64,000 bases of DNA from Amia ocellicauda. Taxonomy: Eukaryota > Chordata > Actinopteri > Amiiformes > Amiidae. The stretch is taken from positions 17,551,501-17,615,500 of the forward strand of contig NC_089864.1 of the NCBI RefSeq assembly GCF_036373705.1, in the 5' to 3' direction. Position 1 is the stretch's first letter; each line of letters starts with the position of its first letter. The position numbers and the translations under genes are program-made. A model generated the notes under the pieces. That model had not been told where the DNA came from. It ran no database searches and saw nothing but the letters and a program-made list of their open reading frames with translations. Shown in pieces: positions 1 to 9,860 of this stretch.

Positions 1-239
1 TCGAGGGATACAAGCCTTCTTCGTGATCCGCCTCGTCGGCTTTAGACAGACATAAAGAAGAAAACTGCAGCCACAACGGTAACCCTCGGTGGAGCCAGAC
101 TACACCACCCAGGTCTGACTGGAGAGTTTGACACAATGCTGGTACTGGAAGCTGCTGTCTGTGGCAATATCACTATCAGACACTTATTTACGCTTTCCAC
201 TCAAACCCATGCATTTACACCAACACGACGGTGAGAAAA

Positions 240-284
240 ACAACAGCAGCAGCAACGACAACAACAACAACAACAACAACAAAA
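240..284. repeat. AAC/AGC trinucleotide microsatellite
   Basis: About 45 bases of CAA/CAG/CAACGA units in ppp1r12a intron 1. The repeat is visible directly. Confidence 0.85.
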
Positions 285-462
285 CGAGATTTGCTTTTTT
301 TCCCCTCCCAGCTCCGTTCAATCCAGCCCGACGAGCTGCAGCCCCACGGCCGGCCCTCTGCCATTCGCCACCGCAACAAGGTAAACAGCGACTCCGCGGC
401 TCTGGGGCTCGTTTGATCCGATCGGCGCTGGCCTCAAATGTCCCCTCTTAGGGAGAAGAAAT

Positions 463-467
<5 letters not shown>

Positions 468-499
<32 letters not shown>
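468..499. repeat. (GA)n microsatellite next to a splice donor
   Basis: About 16 uninterrupted GA units. They lie 17 bases inside intron 1 of ppp1r12a and read as a CT polypyrimidine run on the transcribed strand. Confidence 0.95.
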
Positions 500-502
<3 letters not shown>

Positions 503-515
503 AGGACGCACGGAC

Positions 516-752
516 CTGATGGAGGGCGGTGAGCCCGTCCACATTGGCGTAGTTGATGTCGGCGCCCCGGTCCAGCAGTTTGAGCACCTCGTCGCTGTCG
601 CCGCTGGAGCAGGCGGCCAGGAAGACGGCGCCATCGTCGAACTTCACTTTGGTCTTCTTCTTCTTCAGCACGGGCGGCTCCAGGTCGGTCTCCGAGCCCA
701 GCCAGCGCTTGAGCTGCTCGTTCCGCTTCTGCTTGGCGTCCGCCATCTTCAT
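516..752 (-). CDS. ppp1r12a: ppp1r12a coding exon 1, MYPT1 N-terminus (partial gene)
   Basis: First coding exon of protein phosphatase 1 regulatory subunit 12A, which targets the PP1 delta catalytic subunit to myosin light chain in the cytoplasm. The start codon is at 752-750 and the peptide begins MKMADAKQKRNEQLKRW. It runs 79 codons to an exon end at CAG (518-516). The PP1-docking RVxF-type motif KVKF is at residues 35-38. The first ankyrin repeat begins just after it (DDGAVFLAACSSGD, then LLDRGADINYANVDGLTALHQ, where the exon stops). The match to vertebrate MYPT1 is near-complete across the exon, so the family call is firm; PPP1R12B and C differ in this N-terminus. The frame stays open upstream to 986, but the conserved MKMADAK start is preferred. 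The rest of the gene lies to the left, outside the window. Confidence 0.95.
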
Positions 753-883
753 CCCCCTCCTGCCTTGGCTTCTTATCGCTTTCCGAGGGAGGATATACTT
801 TATACTGCCACTATCCCACAGCGCACTGGGGCGTGGGGAGGGGGTGCTGGACGTCGGGTGGCGTGTGAACTCGCTTTCCATAA

Positions 884-893
884 TCTCGCGAGA
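884..893. promoter_or_regulatory. TCTCGCGAGA palindrome (BANP-type CpG-island promoter motif)
   Basis: Exact 10-base palindrome. The motif is known to be enriched near vertebrate CpG-island promoters and to be bound by BANP. Here it is 132 bases upstream of the ppp1r12a start codon. Confidence 0.75.
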
Positions 894-899
894 AGCGGG

Positions 900-907
900 T
901 GACGTCA
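900..907. promoter_or_regulatory. full-palindrome CRE (TGACGTCA)
   Basis: Exact consensus CREB/ATF site, 7 bases beyond the TCTCGCGAGA palindrome in the ppp1r12a promoter. Confidence 0.75.
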
Positions 908-960
908 CGGCCAGGCTCTGCAGTGGCGCGTCATCAGCGGAGGAGTTGATGCTGGCCTGA

Positions 961-3072
961 CTGACAGGGACTCTGTGCTGTGACATGAACTTGCAGTATT
1001 GTCTTTAGCAACAAGTTGTAACTGTTGCAACAATTTAATTATGTGTTCCCAACATTTAAACACATTCCTGTATACTTCTAAGACTGAGCAGTGGCCCTGG
1101 CAGAGAGGGACACAGGAGGCTGGACTGCAGTGACGGAATGGTATCTATGCGCTCATTGGAAAGGGTTTTGTTTGGGTTTGTTTTGTCTTTTTTAATTTAA
1201 AACCGTTGTGTTTGCTACATCTGAAATCATTGTTTTTTCCAAATACAGTAATTGAATCCAGAGATGTCTATTGGGAAATACAACACAACAAAGACAAATG
1301 TTCCAGATACATGTGTATCTCAATAATGTCTCAACAAGGCGGAAGAATACATGTGTTCCTCTAATGAACATATTTAGTCAGTGTTGAAATGATCCTTTTC
1401 TTAGTAGACGTCCTTAAACAGTTACTACAATTGTCACAAATATACATGTTTCACAAACACAATACAGTAAGAGCAAAAATAATACCAACATAAGTCATAT
1501 TTAAAGTAAATTAAACAAAGACAGCACAATTACAAATAGTATAGAAGCAGTTACAATTAACACAATCTAAACAATAACACATAGGCTAACTGTTTACAGA
1601 AATGTTTACACATAACACAATACAAAACAGCAAGATCTTACAGTCCATGTTTCATTATACCGGTAGACTAATCTGTAATTAAACTGAAAAGTAACAAACA
1701 GACAAATCATAATTTAAACCAATTCTGCTAATCCCTGGGGGGAAAAGTTAAAACTATTAACTTCAGTTCTTTTTGTTGTTTATATAGTATAATTTCAGTG
1801 CCTGGATACACTGGCAATTACTAAAGAATATAGAATACACACACACACACACATTTATATATATATATATGAATTCTATTTCAGACACACGTCACAGGCT
1901 TCACAACAGGCCTTGTTGCCTTTAATAAAGTCATTTGATCTGGACAATGCTTACATGCAAAGGACTCTGGAAAACAAGAAGTGAAATCAATATTTCAGAA
2001 CCATTGTAACAGCAGAGGGGTGGGGAGGCAGAAACAAAGTTACTTCAACAACAAAACAACATCGTCAACTTTTTCTACAGTTTTTGGATGGCTAAATATA
2101 CAAGGAATAGTCCTTGTTAAAATAGGTTTCTTTTGTATTTCTCAGACATCAGATTGTGGCATTACCAATCCGGGACAGTGTCAGAAATTTCAGATCTTCT
2201 TTTCTTGTGAAACTCATGATACTGTGGATCACTTTCAGTTTCTGATGTCTAGCTATGCCCCAATTCCATTAAAAGGATATAAACAAATTACAAAACAAAT
2301 TACCAAACAATTTGAAATGTACAGTTTGTCCTCCTCAGTCACAACTAATGAAAGGGTTGTTAACCTGCTCACCAAGATGTGGATTGTTGCAATGTGTTTT
2401 GGATAAATGTTAGAATAACTTCAATGCTATGCTAGGGAATATAGTTACATATCACTATACATGTTTGCAAAACACTACACTCTCAGAACATGAAGTACAG
2501 AAAACCATATTTTTTTATAGTCTGAAATAATTACACTATTAGAAGTAATGTAGAATAAAGTCACCTTAAAATATATAAATATATTATTTTACTTGATACA
2601 GTTTCACAATGACTTTAATAGAAGTTGTGGAGCAGCATAACTCTTACACCTTGTTTGCTATGTGTCCATTTGAATTTAGAAAGGCTGCCTAATATCAATC
2701 AATTTGTATGTATTTATGTATTTTAAGGCAAGCTGTTCCTGATGTGGGTAAGTCACCTAACAGAGAAAGGAAAATCAAATATGGCAATATATTCTCTCAC
2801 TCCTGTAGAGTGCTGTTGTCGGCACATGTTTGGCAGATCAGAGCACATATTTAAATACATGCTACCAAGACCATCAGAAGAATGTAATGCAGCTGCACAG
2901 AAGGCATTCCACGAAGAAGGGGGAAAAGCAAGCTCTGAACCTGGACAAATGAGCCTATTTGCATTATTTAAGGCACAATATTATGGCGTTAATAGTTACT
3001 TTAATATCAAAGTATTCTTTCTACTATCAATCAAACTTTATTTATCAGTAGATTTGAACAAGTGCTATGATT
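961..3072. other. AT-rich intergenic DNA, no gene seen
   Basis: No protein family is recognisable. Two open frames of 110-141 codons (1981-2406 and 2742-3074, plus) have no domain, no biased composition and no recognisable exon context, so I treat them as chance. A short (AC)n(AT)n microsatellite lies at 1835-1870. Confidence 0.6.
1835..1870. repeat. (AC)n(AT)n microsatellite
   Basis: A run of AC units followed by AT units in intergenic DNA. Confidence 0.85.
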
Positions 3073-3694
3073 GAGGTTTTTATTACTTATTCAAGTGAAA
3101 AACTGATGCGTGTTGATATCTAATCAATTGCATGTTAAAACACAGTAAGCTATTTTATTTGTACAATGACGTAATCCTGAACTGAGCCACTATGACAGGA
3201 AACACAAAGGATCAATATACCTGATAGTGTCATTAAGAGTTTGTGTCACATTCATCCAAGGTGCTCCAACATTGTGCGGTGTAAGGTGGGCTATTAAAAT
3301 ACAGATTAAAAAAAAAAGCTTATGACATTATGCACAATGATGTTGAGGAATACTTCAGGAAGGATTTTATAACTTCAGTAGTGCAAATGTATTAATCAAA
3401 GTCACCGTTCAAGCTCAGACTTTTTAACTTAAGCTTAGGATACTTCTGTTAGGGCAGAACTACATATGAAGTATTAATTTGAATATGTTTTTCCTCTCTT
3501 TATGTTGTTTTAATTCTGTATATGTTATTAAAAAAAAAAAAGCTGATGCATGTTGATATCTAATCAATTGCATGTTAAAACACAGTAAGCTATTTTATTT
3601 GTACAATGACGTAATCCTGAACTGAGCCACTATGACAGGAAACACAAAGTCTTTTGCAACCGGACTTTATTGAATAAGTCATAAACCTCACTGT
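3073..3694. repeat. unclassified interspersed repeat, copy 1 (A-B-A' layout)
   Basis: A 107-base module A (3103-3209) recurs at 3543-3649 with one mismatch, flanking a 333-base module B. The ends carry imperfect inverted repeats: GAGGTTTTTATTACTTATTC at the left, and the reverse complement of the right end reads GAGGTTTATGACTTATTC. The right end (about 3650-3694) contains, on the minus strand, AATAAAG followed by a CCGG-containing segment. Module B, A' and the right end recur nearly identically at 8335-8820. It could be a MITE or a short non-autonomous LTR-type element. No coding capacity was seen. Confidence 0.7.
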
Positions 3695-5690
3695 ACAATT
3701 ATGTAAATTAACTACAGACTCTTCCAGACTCAAAATCAATTATTTAAAGCAAACGGAATGTCACTGTATCATTTAATGTATAGTTTACATTGATTAATTG
3801 TAGCATAAAGTGGTTCATTCACTTATTTCAGTCAAAGTATATAAAGAAATAAAGATAACTGTCTGTTGTTTCACATAGATACTCATAATACAGCAGCTTA
3901 CTGTAAAATATTTTGTTTTAATTCAGCTCATGGATGAATTATACACAAAAGCTATAATTACATACTGCAAAATTATATTTTCAGTTTTAATAGTAAATAT
4001 CATAGTATGTTTCACAGTACTGTACCAGTTTGATGTTTAGAATTTGAATGCTTGGTCCATTACATAAACATCAGCAATAAGGATTTTTACCTAAAAGCTG
4101 TAATTCATACAATAACTGTCTTCATTTAAACTTCACTTCAAATGTCACTGTCAATGCTTGAGTCTTTTGTTAAGAAAATTGTTTTAGAACGGATTGGTAA
4201 GAAAGGTTTGCTGCTAGAAACTGATCTAGTCTAACAACATAACGTTATAATTCCTTTCTTTGGGTTATTATAGAGGACACAATTGTTAAATTAAATGCAT
4301 ATTATTTGAAAATATCTACTTTGAAAAAAAAAATTCTACAGTCTGACAACTGAGATTTTGAGAATCTGTGTGTTCAAGTACATGTGAAAGAGGTTTGTCA
4401 TACTCTTACATTCTTTGATTGCATTTCATAATCTGTAATATACATTTACATAGTCAGTTATTGTTCTTAATTGTAAATACAGTACAATTAAAGTACCAGA
4501 TTACTAGCAGACAATACACACCGTGACTGGAAGTGGCATTTGAGAGACAATGTCACTAAGCAACAACATTGCTAACCTAATCTCCTTATCTTTACCTGAT
4601 GTGTTTTTAGGACAGGCCTACCTGTCAGCATTGATTCAACCAGGGCCAGGGAGGCATTTTTCACATGGCTTCAAGTTCTGTGTATCTACCCACATGCTTC
4701 TGTGAACAGAGTGTAATTGCAGCACAAGCAGAATCACATATTTTAAGTCCATCCCTGGCCAGTCTTGTCACTTGACATGACTCTGACAGAATACCCCTGG
4801 TGGGAACAGATGTTGACTGCAATGTCAACTATTGCCACATAATCTTCAGGCAACTACAAGCTCTTCTTTTCCAGGAGGGAAACCAAACACTACATGCAGA
4901 CACTCGGTAATGAGGCAGTACTGTATGAAGGACTGGTGTCATACACAGCATACAAACATACTTCAGAAGTCATTCCAGTTTACTCATAAACAAATGTGTA
5001 TATCCATGTTTATATATATATATATACACTACAACAGCTTCCACATCCTCACAAAAACACTGTGATTTATGAAGGTAGTCAGGATATGTGGTAACACTTT
5101 ACAATAATAGATGAATATTTAAATAAGTACTAATAAGTACCAAACATTTTCTCAAAATATATTTTTCCTAATTATCTGGCTGGAATTTTGGAATGCCTCA
5201 ATTGGTGGTCTAGCTTAGCCCTGACCGAGTTTTAGTCAGCAACACATTTTTTTGTTTTGTTTAACTTTGGCACATTTCAGGAAAACTATTGGCAGGAGCC
5301 CATGTGAATATGGCAGGGGGGTACTGAGTTGTACTGAGTTTTTTTTTTCTGGAGCCAAGAGCACAAGGAATCATGGCTCGTTCCATTACCTTATCCATAT
5401 GGCAGTATTATTATTATTATTGCCTTTGACTTTTAACCTGGAGACAATAACATTCAATAGTAGTATGCCCACTTAGTATCATTACTGTGCTCATCTTCTG
5501 GGAGATACCTACCTATTAATGCTGATTAGCATATGTGTGGGGTTCAGAAGAGGCTTTCAGGTAAACTGTAAGCTGTAGATTTACTCCTCACAGTGGGAAT
5601 CTGCCACATCTAGTTAATTCTGATAAAAAATCTCCCATTATGCAATTTTACCCTAGTATATTTACTGAAGGATTATTTCAGTTTGGGGAA
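3695..5690. other. AT-rich intergenic DNA, no gene seen
   Basis: No coding or RNA gene signal. A short (TA)n tract lies near 5010-5026. The short open frames show no family resemblance. Confidence 0.55.
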
Positions 5691-5825
5691 ATATAGTTTT
5701 ACTATGGTTGTATCATAGTTTTACAGTGATTCTCCTATGATGAATATCTCTTCATGGTGCTTTACTACACTCTACCATGAAAAAACCATGGTCTACCATA
5801 GTAAATAGAAATATTTACTATGGGG
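5690..5825. repeat. palindromic ACTATGG-rich foldback sequence
   Basis: Contains a perfect hairpin at 5796-5823: two 12-base arms (CCATAGTAAATA and its complement) around GAAA. Related TTTACTATGG and ACCATGG copies lie just upstream in both orientations. It resembles a decayed palindromic MITE, but no target duplication was found. Confidence 0.5.
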
Positions 5826-5912
5826 TGTGAGAGGTGGAAAAAAACAAAGTGCTTAAACAAAGGAGTAATGTCAACTGTAAGAATGAATTGTGAAGACAGG
5901 AGTTTTTTTTTA

Positions 5913-6021
5913 TTTTTTATTACACGAAAGTACAAGCGCTGCAGCATTTTTAACCAACTGCAGTATATTAATCAGAGTGCTTGGAAGTCCACAGAGCAGG
6001 GAGTTACAGTAATTGATTTTT
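5913..6021 (-). pseudogene. L2/CR1-like LINE reverse-transcriptase scrap
   Basis: On the minus strand a 36-residue stretch reads NYCNSLLCGLP, then LQLVKNAAA. This resembles the C-terminal reverse-transcriptase block of L2/CR1 LINEs (YCNSLL-GLP ... LQ-VQNAAAR). Surrounding sequence is too decayed to extend it. The call rests on this one block. Confidence 0.5.
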
Positions 6022-6860
6022 GCAGACACGGCACATGAATCACCATCTTGGCATAAGGAAATTACAGCGAGGGCCGCAGCTTTGCTCTGCTCCTCAGCTG
6101 GTGAGAAGAAAGACAGAAAGGTGAAGCCAACGTAAACACACACAGGATCAGACTGAGTTCATCGTGATTTAAAGGCAAATTAGAAGGTTATTTTGTGTCC
6201 AAGTACATGATAAAACCCCTCGTTTGATTATGTCACAGGATCCGGGGTAACTCGATATGCATATCTGTGAAGTCATACATGCTGAATGGCTTGAGACTGT
6301 TGGTGCAAACAGAGCCAGCAGTTTAATGCCTCACTCTGACTGTGAAGTAAGCCTGTGTTACAGGATAAATCCTTATTTTCTTAAACATACTGTTTCCTAC
6401 AGTCTACAGTTCTATTAGTCATCTTTCTTTCAAATCTATCTTTTTAACATTTCTGGGAAGCTTTGTGTTCCTTGAAATAATTGTAGTATTTATTTATCAG
6501 AAGATATTACTGGTAATAACCTGGATTGATATATTGTTCTCGTCTTTCTGAGTCTGCACACTAACAAACGGTACACTCACATGACTACAGGGTAATTTAG
6601 AGTGGCCAATCAACCTAAGCAGCAAGTCTTTTGGGAACTGCAAATACCACAGTGCATTGCAATGTAAGTCTGAAAAAAAAACATGCCCCAAGCCATATGG
6701 TCACCCTACAACACAGAAACCAGGTGCATGACACAGAGAAGCCATCTGTCAAGTGTACAGGCTGCACAGTGAGGCCTGCTTTTGCAAAAGTAATCATGGC
6801 GTCAGTGTAATTATTGACCCTATGTTGTTCGTTAACGCGTTCTGTAATCAGACTGAAGAC

Positions 6861-6971
6861 AGCCTCATCAAAGCCTTCAGTTTGGAGCTGATGATGTCGA
6901 CATCCTCTTTAGACCTTTGGAATGTAATACCAGCTCATATAAGATCTCAAACTCTGAAAGATTTGTATTGA
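6861..6971 (+). pseudogene. L2-like LINE scrap, ORF2 C-terminus
   Basis: The plus strand encodes AFSLELMMSTSSLDLWNVIPAHIRSQ in two readable parts: AFSLE, and LWNVIPAHIRSQ. This resembles the ending of L2-type ORF2 (AFS...LWNSLP-HIR). It is on the opposite strand to the scrap at 5913-6021, so they are probably separate insertions. Confidence 0.45.
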
Positions 6972-8334
6972 CAAAACAGAGGTTTCAGCAAAGAAAGTGA
7001 AGGAAATAAAAGGTAGAAGGAAAACTGCACAGTATTATTAGAAATTGATGTAAGTATGTTAAGTGTGTTACATTTTTTTTCTATTCATATGTATGGTTTA
7101 TAAATAAGGATGATAGTGTTATTAGTTTACAAAAAGTATTTGACTACCAGTGTCTTTCACTTTTTAATAATTCAAACTCTTTGTACTGAGGTCCAGATCA
7201 GCAATATTTAATAATTTGGATATATTTTAAACAAATATTATTATAATATTATGTATTTTCGTTAACCTCCATCTCCTAAACAGAGCATCTGAGTCTTACT
7301 GATACATTATATCAGGTTTTGCTGAACTGTGAAAGGGGTAGGAGAAACCCAGGGCCAGACCAAGTCAATGTAATTACAGCATCTTGGCCAGAGAAAAGTA
7401 TAGTCCTTGTGGTGTGATCATTTTAATTTGATATTGCAGTAGGTTCAGTTGTAACACAGGCTTGCAAGTGAAACAGTTTTATTTGGTCAACAGGCTATTC
7501 TGCAAGATCTGGGGCCTCCTATCCTGGCCAAAAAAACTGCAACCTGCTGGGTTTTTTTTTGCCTCCAGTTGCCAGAACTGCAAAAGCCATTATTTGAATC
7601 TATCACATGACCCTCAGTGATGCACTGAACTGAGACCAGAGATATAACCACATCATTCACTGACACATTTAATTGCACAGTGAATTCTACAGTCGATTAT
7701 GTGGCATAAGCGCTTATCTATTTAGTTTGTGAATACAAAAAAACAAAAAGCCCTGAGAGCCATCGTTTTCATATATATTAAAATGAAATATGTTCACTCC
7801 ATATATTTTTTATCTTCATAGAAAAACAACTGGAGGTTAACAACAGGATAACTGTAAGAGAAAATGAATTATTTAACTAGAACGGAATTGTCAGCTATGA
7901 AAATTATTCATCTTTCCTCTAACTTGTCTAATTTAGTTTTTCCCTGTACATTCCTGATTAGCTTTCTGTAGTAGGTAATACGTATATATGATCAATAATC
8001 TCTCAGCTATAGTGAATTATGAAAATGATTAAAAACATAAATTATGGTGCCTTCAGAGAATGTATTTTGAAGATTAAATTAAAGAAAACATTAAAGTGCA
8101 AACCCTATGATCGTATGGTATATATCAGAATCGTATTATTGCTTGTAAGGCAGGAAGGTTTTAGTACTAATTTTTATTTTATTTTTTATGGTCAATATAA
8201 ACATGTTAGCTGCATAATTATATCCTTATCTAAACTGAGAGCAAATCTGTACACTTTGATATTGATATCTACAACAGAAGAGTAGTATATTACTTGAGAG
8301 TAATTTTGTATACATTCAGAGGACACAAAGTTCA
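6972..8334. other. AT-rich intergenic DNA, no gene seen
   Basis: Nothing recognisable. The 88-codon frame at 8019-8285 is AT-driven and has no family features. Confidence 0.55.
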
Positions 8335-8853
8335 AGATCAATATACCTGATAGTGTCATTAAGAGTTTGTGTCAAATTCATCCAAGGTGCTCCAACATTG
8401 TGCGGTGTAAGTTGGGCTATTAAAATACAGATTTAAAAAACATCTTACGACATTATGCACAATGATGTTGAGGAATACTTCAGGAAGGATTTTATAACTT
8501 CAGTAGTGCAAATGTATTAATCAAAGTCACTGTTCAAGCTCAGACTTTTTAACTTAAGCTTAGGATACTTCTGTTAGGACAGAACTACATATGAAGTATT
8601 AATTTGAATATGTTTTTCCTCTCTTTATGTTGTTTTAATTCTGTATATGTTATTAAAAAAAAAAAAGCTGATGCGTGTTGATATCTAATCAATTGCATAT
8701 TAAAACACAGTAAGCTATTTTATTTGTACAATGACGTAATCCTGAACTGAGCTACTATGACAGGAAACACAAAGTCTTTTGCAACCGGACTTTATTGAAT
8801 AAGTCATAAACCTCACTGTATCTCTTTATGTTGTTTTAATTCTGTATATGTTA
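8335..8853. repeat. unclassified interspersed repeat, copy 2 (B-A' plus a B tail)
   Basis: Bases 8335-8820 match 3211-3694 in the same orientation with few substitutions. Copy 2 lacks the leading A module. After the shared right end, the last ~33 bases of module B appear again (8821-8853), so the junction is complex. Confidence 0.75.
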
Positions 8854-9336
8854 TAAATTTAATAATACATTTTACTACATTTCTTACATTTTTCTTATCC
8901 AATTACACATGCTGAACAATTTTCTGAACTGTTTCGACTCTTTGATTTTACATGTCAACTAAGTGTTCGACTGAAAACAAAAGCTTCTAAAGCATCTCTA
9001 AACTGATCTCTAGAGTTTGTAAAAGGGAAGCAAATTACAGTTGCATAAGGCCAATAGCAAACTGTTATATATATTCAAGCACATACCAAACTGATGCACT
9101 TCCTGAAGTCATCTTAACGTTTTTACATGTTCAGCAAAACCAGCTTTTGTATTTTCTCCATTATAATAGTTTGGTAACTTGAAAAATAACAAATCTCACT
9201 TGGGGAATAAGGATCCTCACAAGCACAACACAAGAGTCATCTGTCCCATGGTGAAATGGGCGACTGTCAGTCCTAGGCTCTGTATGATGCACAAAGACGA
9301 GTGTCAAGATAATTCTGTGCTAATGTATGCCCTGTT

Positions 9337-9480
9337 TTGTGCTTGGTATGGAGGGTGATTAAAATTAAGATGAATGTGATTATGAACATGAAGAAGGAGA
9401 TGATTATGAACATGAAGATGACTATGAAGAAGAACATGAACAAGATTATTAACATGAAGATACAGACTGTATATATAGTC
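9337..9480. repeat. left arm of a large inverted repeat, AACATGAAGATGA-rich
   Basis: A GGAGGGTGAT block is followed by an imperfect array of units like AACATGAAGATGATTATG. The reverse complement of this layout occurs at 9755-9860. The array is low-complexity and the open frames across it (Met/Asn/Lys repeats) are not genes. Confidence 0.65.
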
Positions 9481-9754
9481 TACCTATATCTGTATATGTG
9501 TTCTATAGCTCCACAATACATTGTATAAAGCCTAAAATAAATGCAACAGAGTAAAATGTAGGACTTAATTTATCACCTCCTTTCATCTATAGATACCACG
9601 TGAGTGAGTAAATCTGTCTTTGTAAATTTTCCAGAATAAAAAGGAACAAAATATAATATGGAAACTATTACATTTTAACTTCCATTGAAACACGTCTGTC
9701 CACCATTGCTCTGCCTGGACATGTCTGACTTCCGACCAGCTTCTATGGCAACAT

Positions 9755-9860
9755 TGTAAAAGCAGACGGTCTGCATGTTCATCTTCATAATCATCTTCAT
9801 GTTCATAAACACGTTCATCTTAATTTTGGCACTGATCACCCTCCATTGCTTGGTGTTGTG
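9755..9860. repeat. right arm of the large inverted repeat
   Basis: Reads TTCATCTTCATAATCATC, then ATCACCCTCCAT: the reverse complement of the arm at 9337-9480, after a ~275-base spacer. Confidence 0.65.

Larger units (their letters stand above)
1..515 (-). other. ppp1r12a: ppp1r12a intron 1 (5' part of the intron)
   Basis: This stretch follows the exon 1 donor on the minus strand, where the last exon codon CAG is followed by GTCCGT. It contains an AAC-rich microsatellite at 240-284 and a (GA)n tract at 468-499. On the gene strand the second tract is a (CT)n run starting about 17 bases into the intron. Short open frames here are low-complexity translations of these repeats, and no coding signal is visible. 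The intron continues past the left edge. Confidence 0.8.
753..960 (-). promoter_or_regulatory. ppp1r12a: ppp1r12a 5' UTR and CpG-rich core promoter
   Basis: The region upstream of the ATG is GC- and CpG-rich, in contrast to the AT-rich DNA beyond 1000. It carries the palindrome TCTCGCGAGA at 884-893 and the full cAMP-response element TGACGTCA at 900-907. A TATA-like TATAAAG lies on the gene strand at 804-798. The palindrome and CRE suggest a housekeeping CpG-island promoter. The transcription start is inferred and not located exactly. Confidence 0.7.

Noticed and set aside
462..986. 174-codon minus-strand frame taken as one protein
   Set aside because: Only 516-752 is ppp1r12a exon 1. The upstream part is 5' UTR/promoter and the downstream part is intron.
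1981..2406. 141-codon plus-strand frame as a gene
   Set aside because: No domain, no signal peptide, no neighbouring exon or promoter, and AT-driven composition.
3103..3649. TRIM-type LTR element with A modules as LTRs
   Set aside because: Both copies share sequence beyond the second A module, so A is not terminal. No primer-binding site or target duplication was found.
9361..9528. Open frame encoding a Met/Asn/Lys repeat protein
   Set aside because: It is a translation of a low-complexity repeat array inside an inverted repeat.
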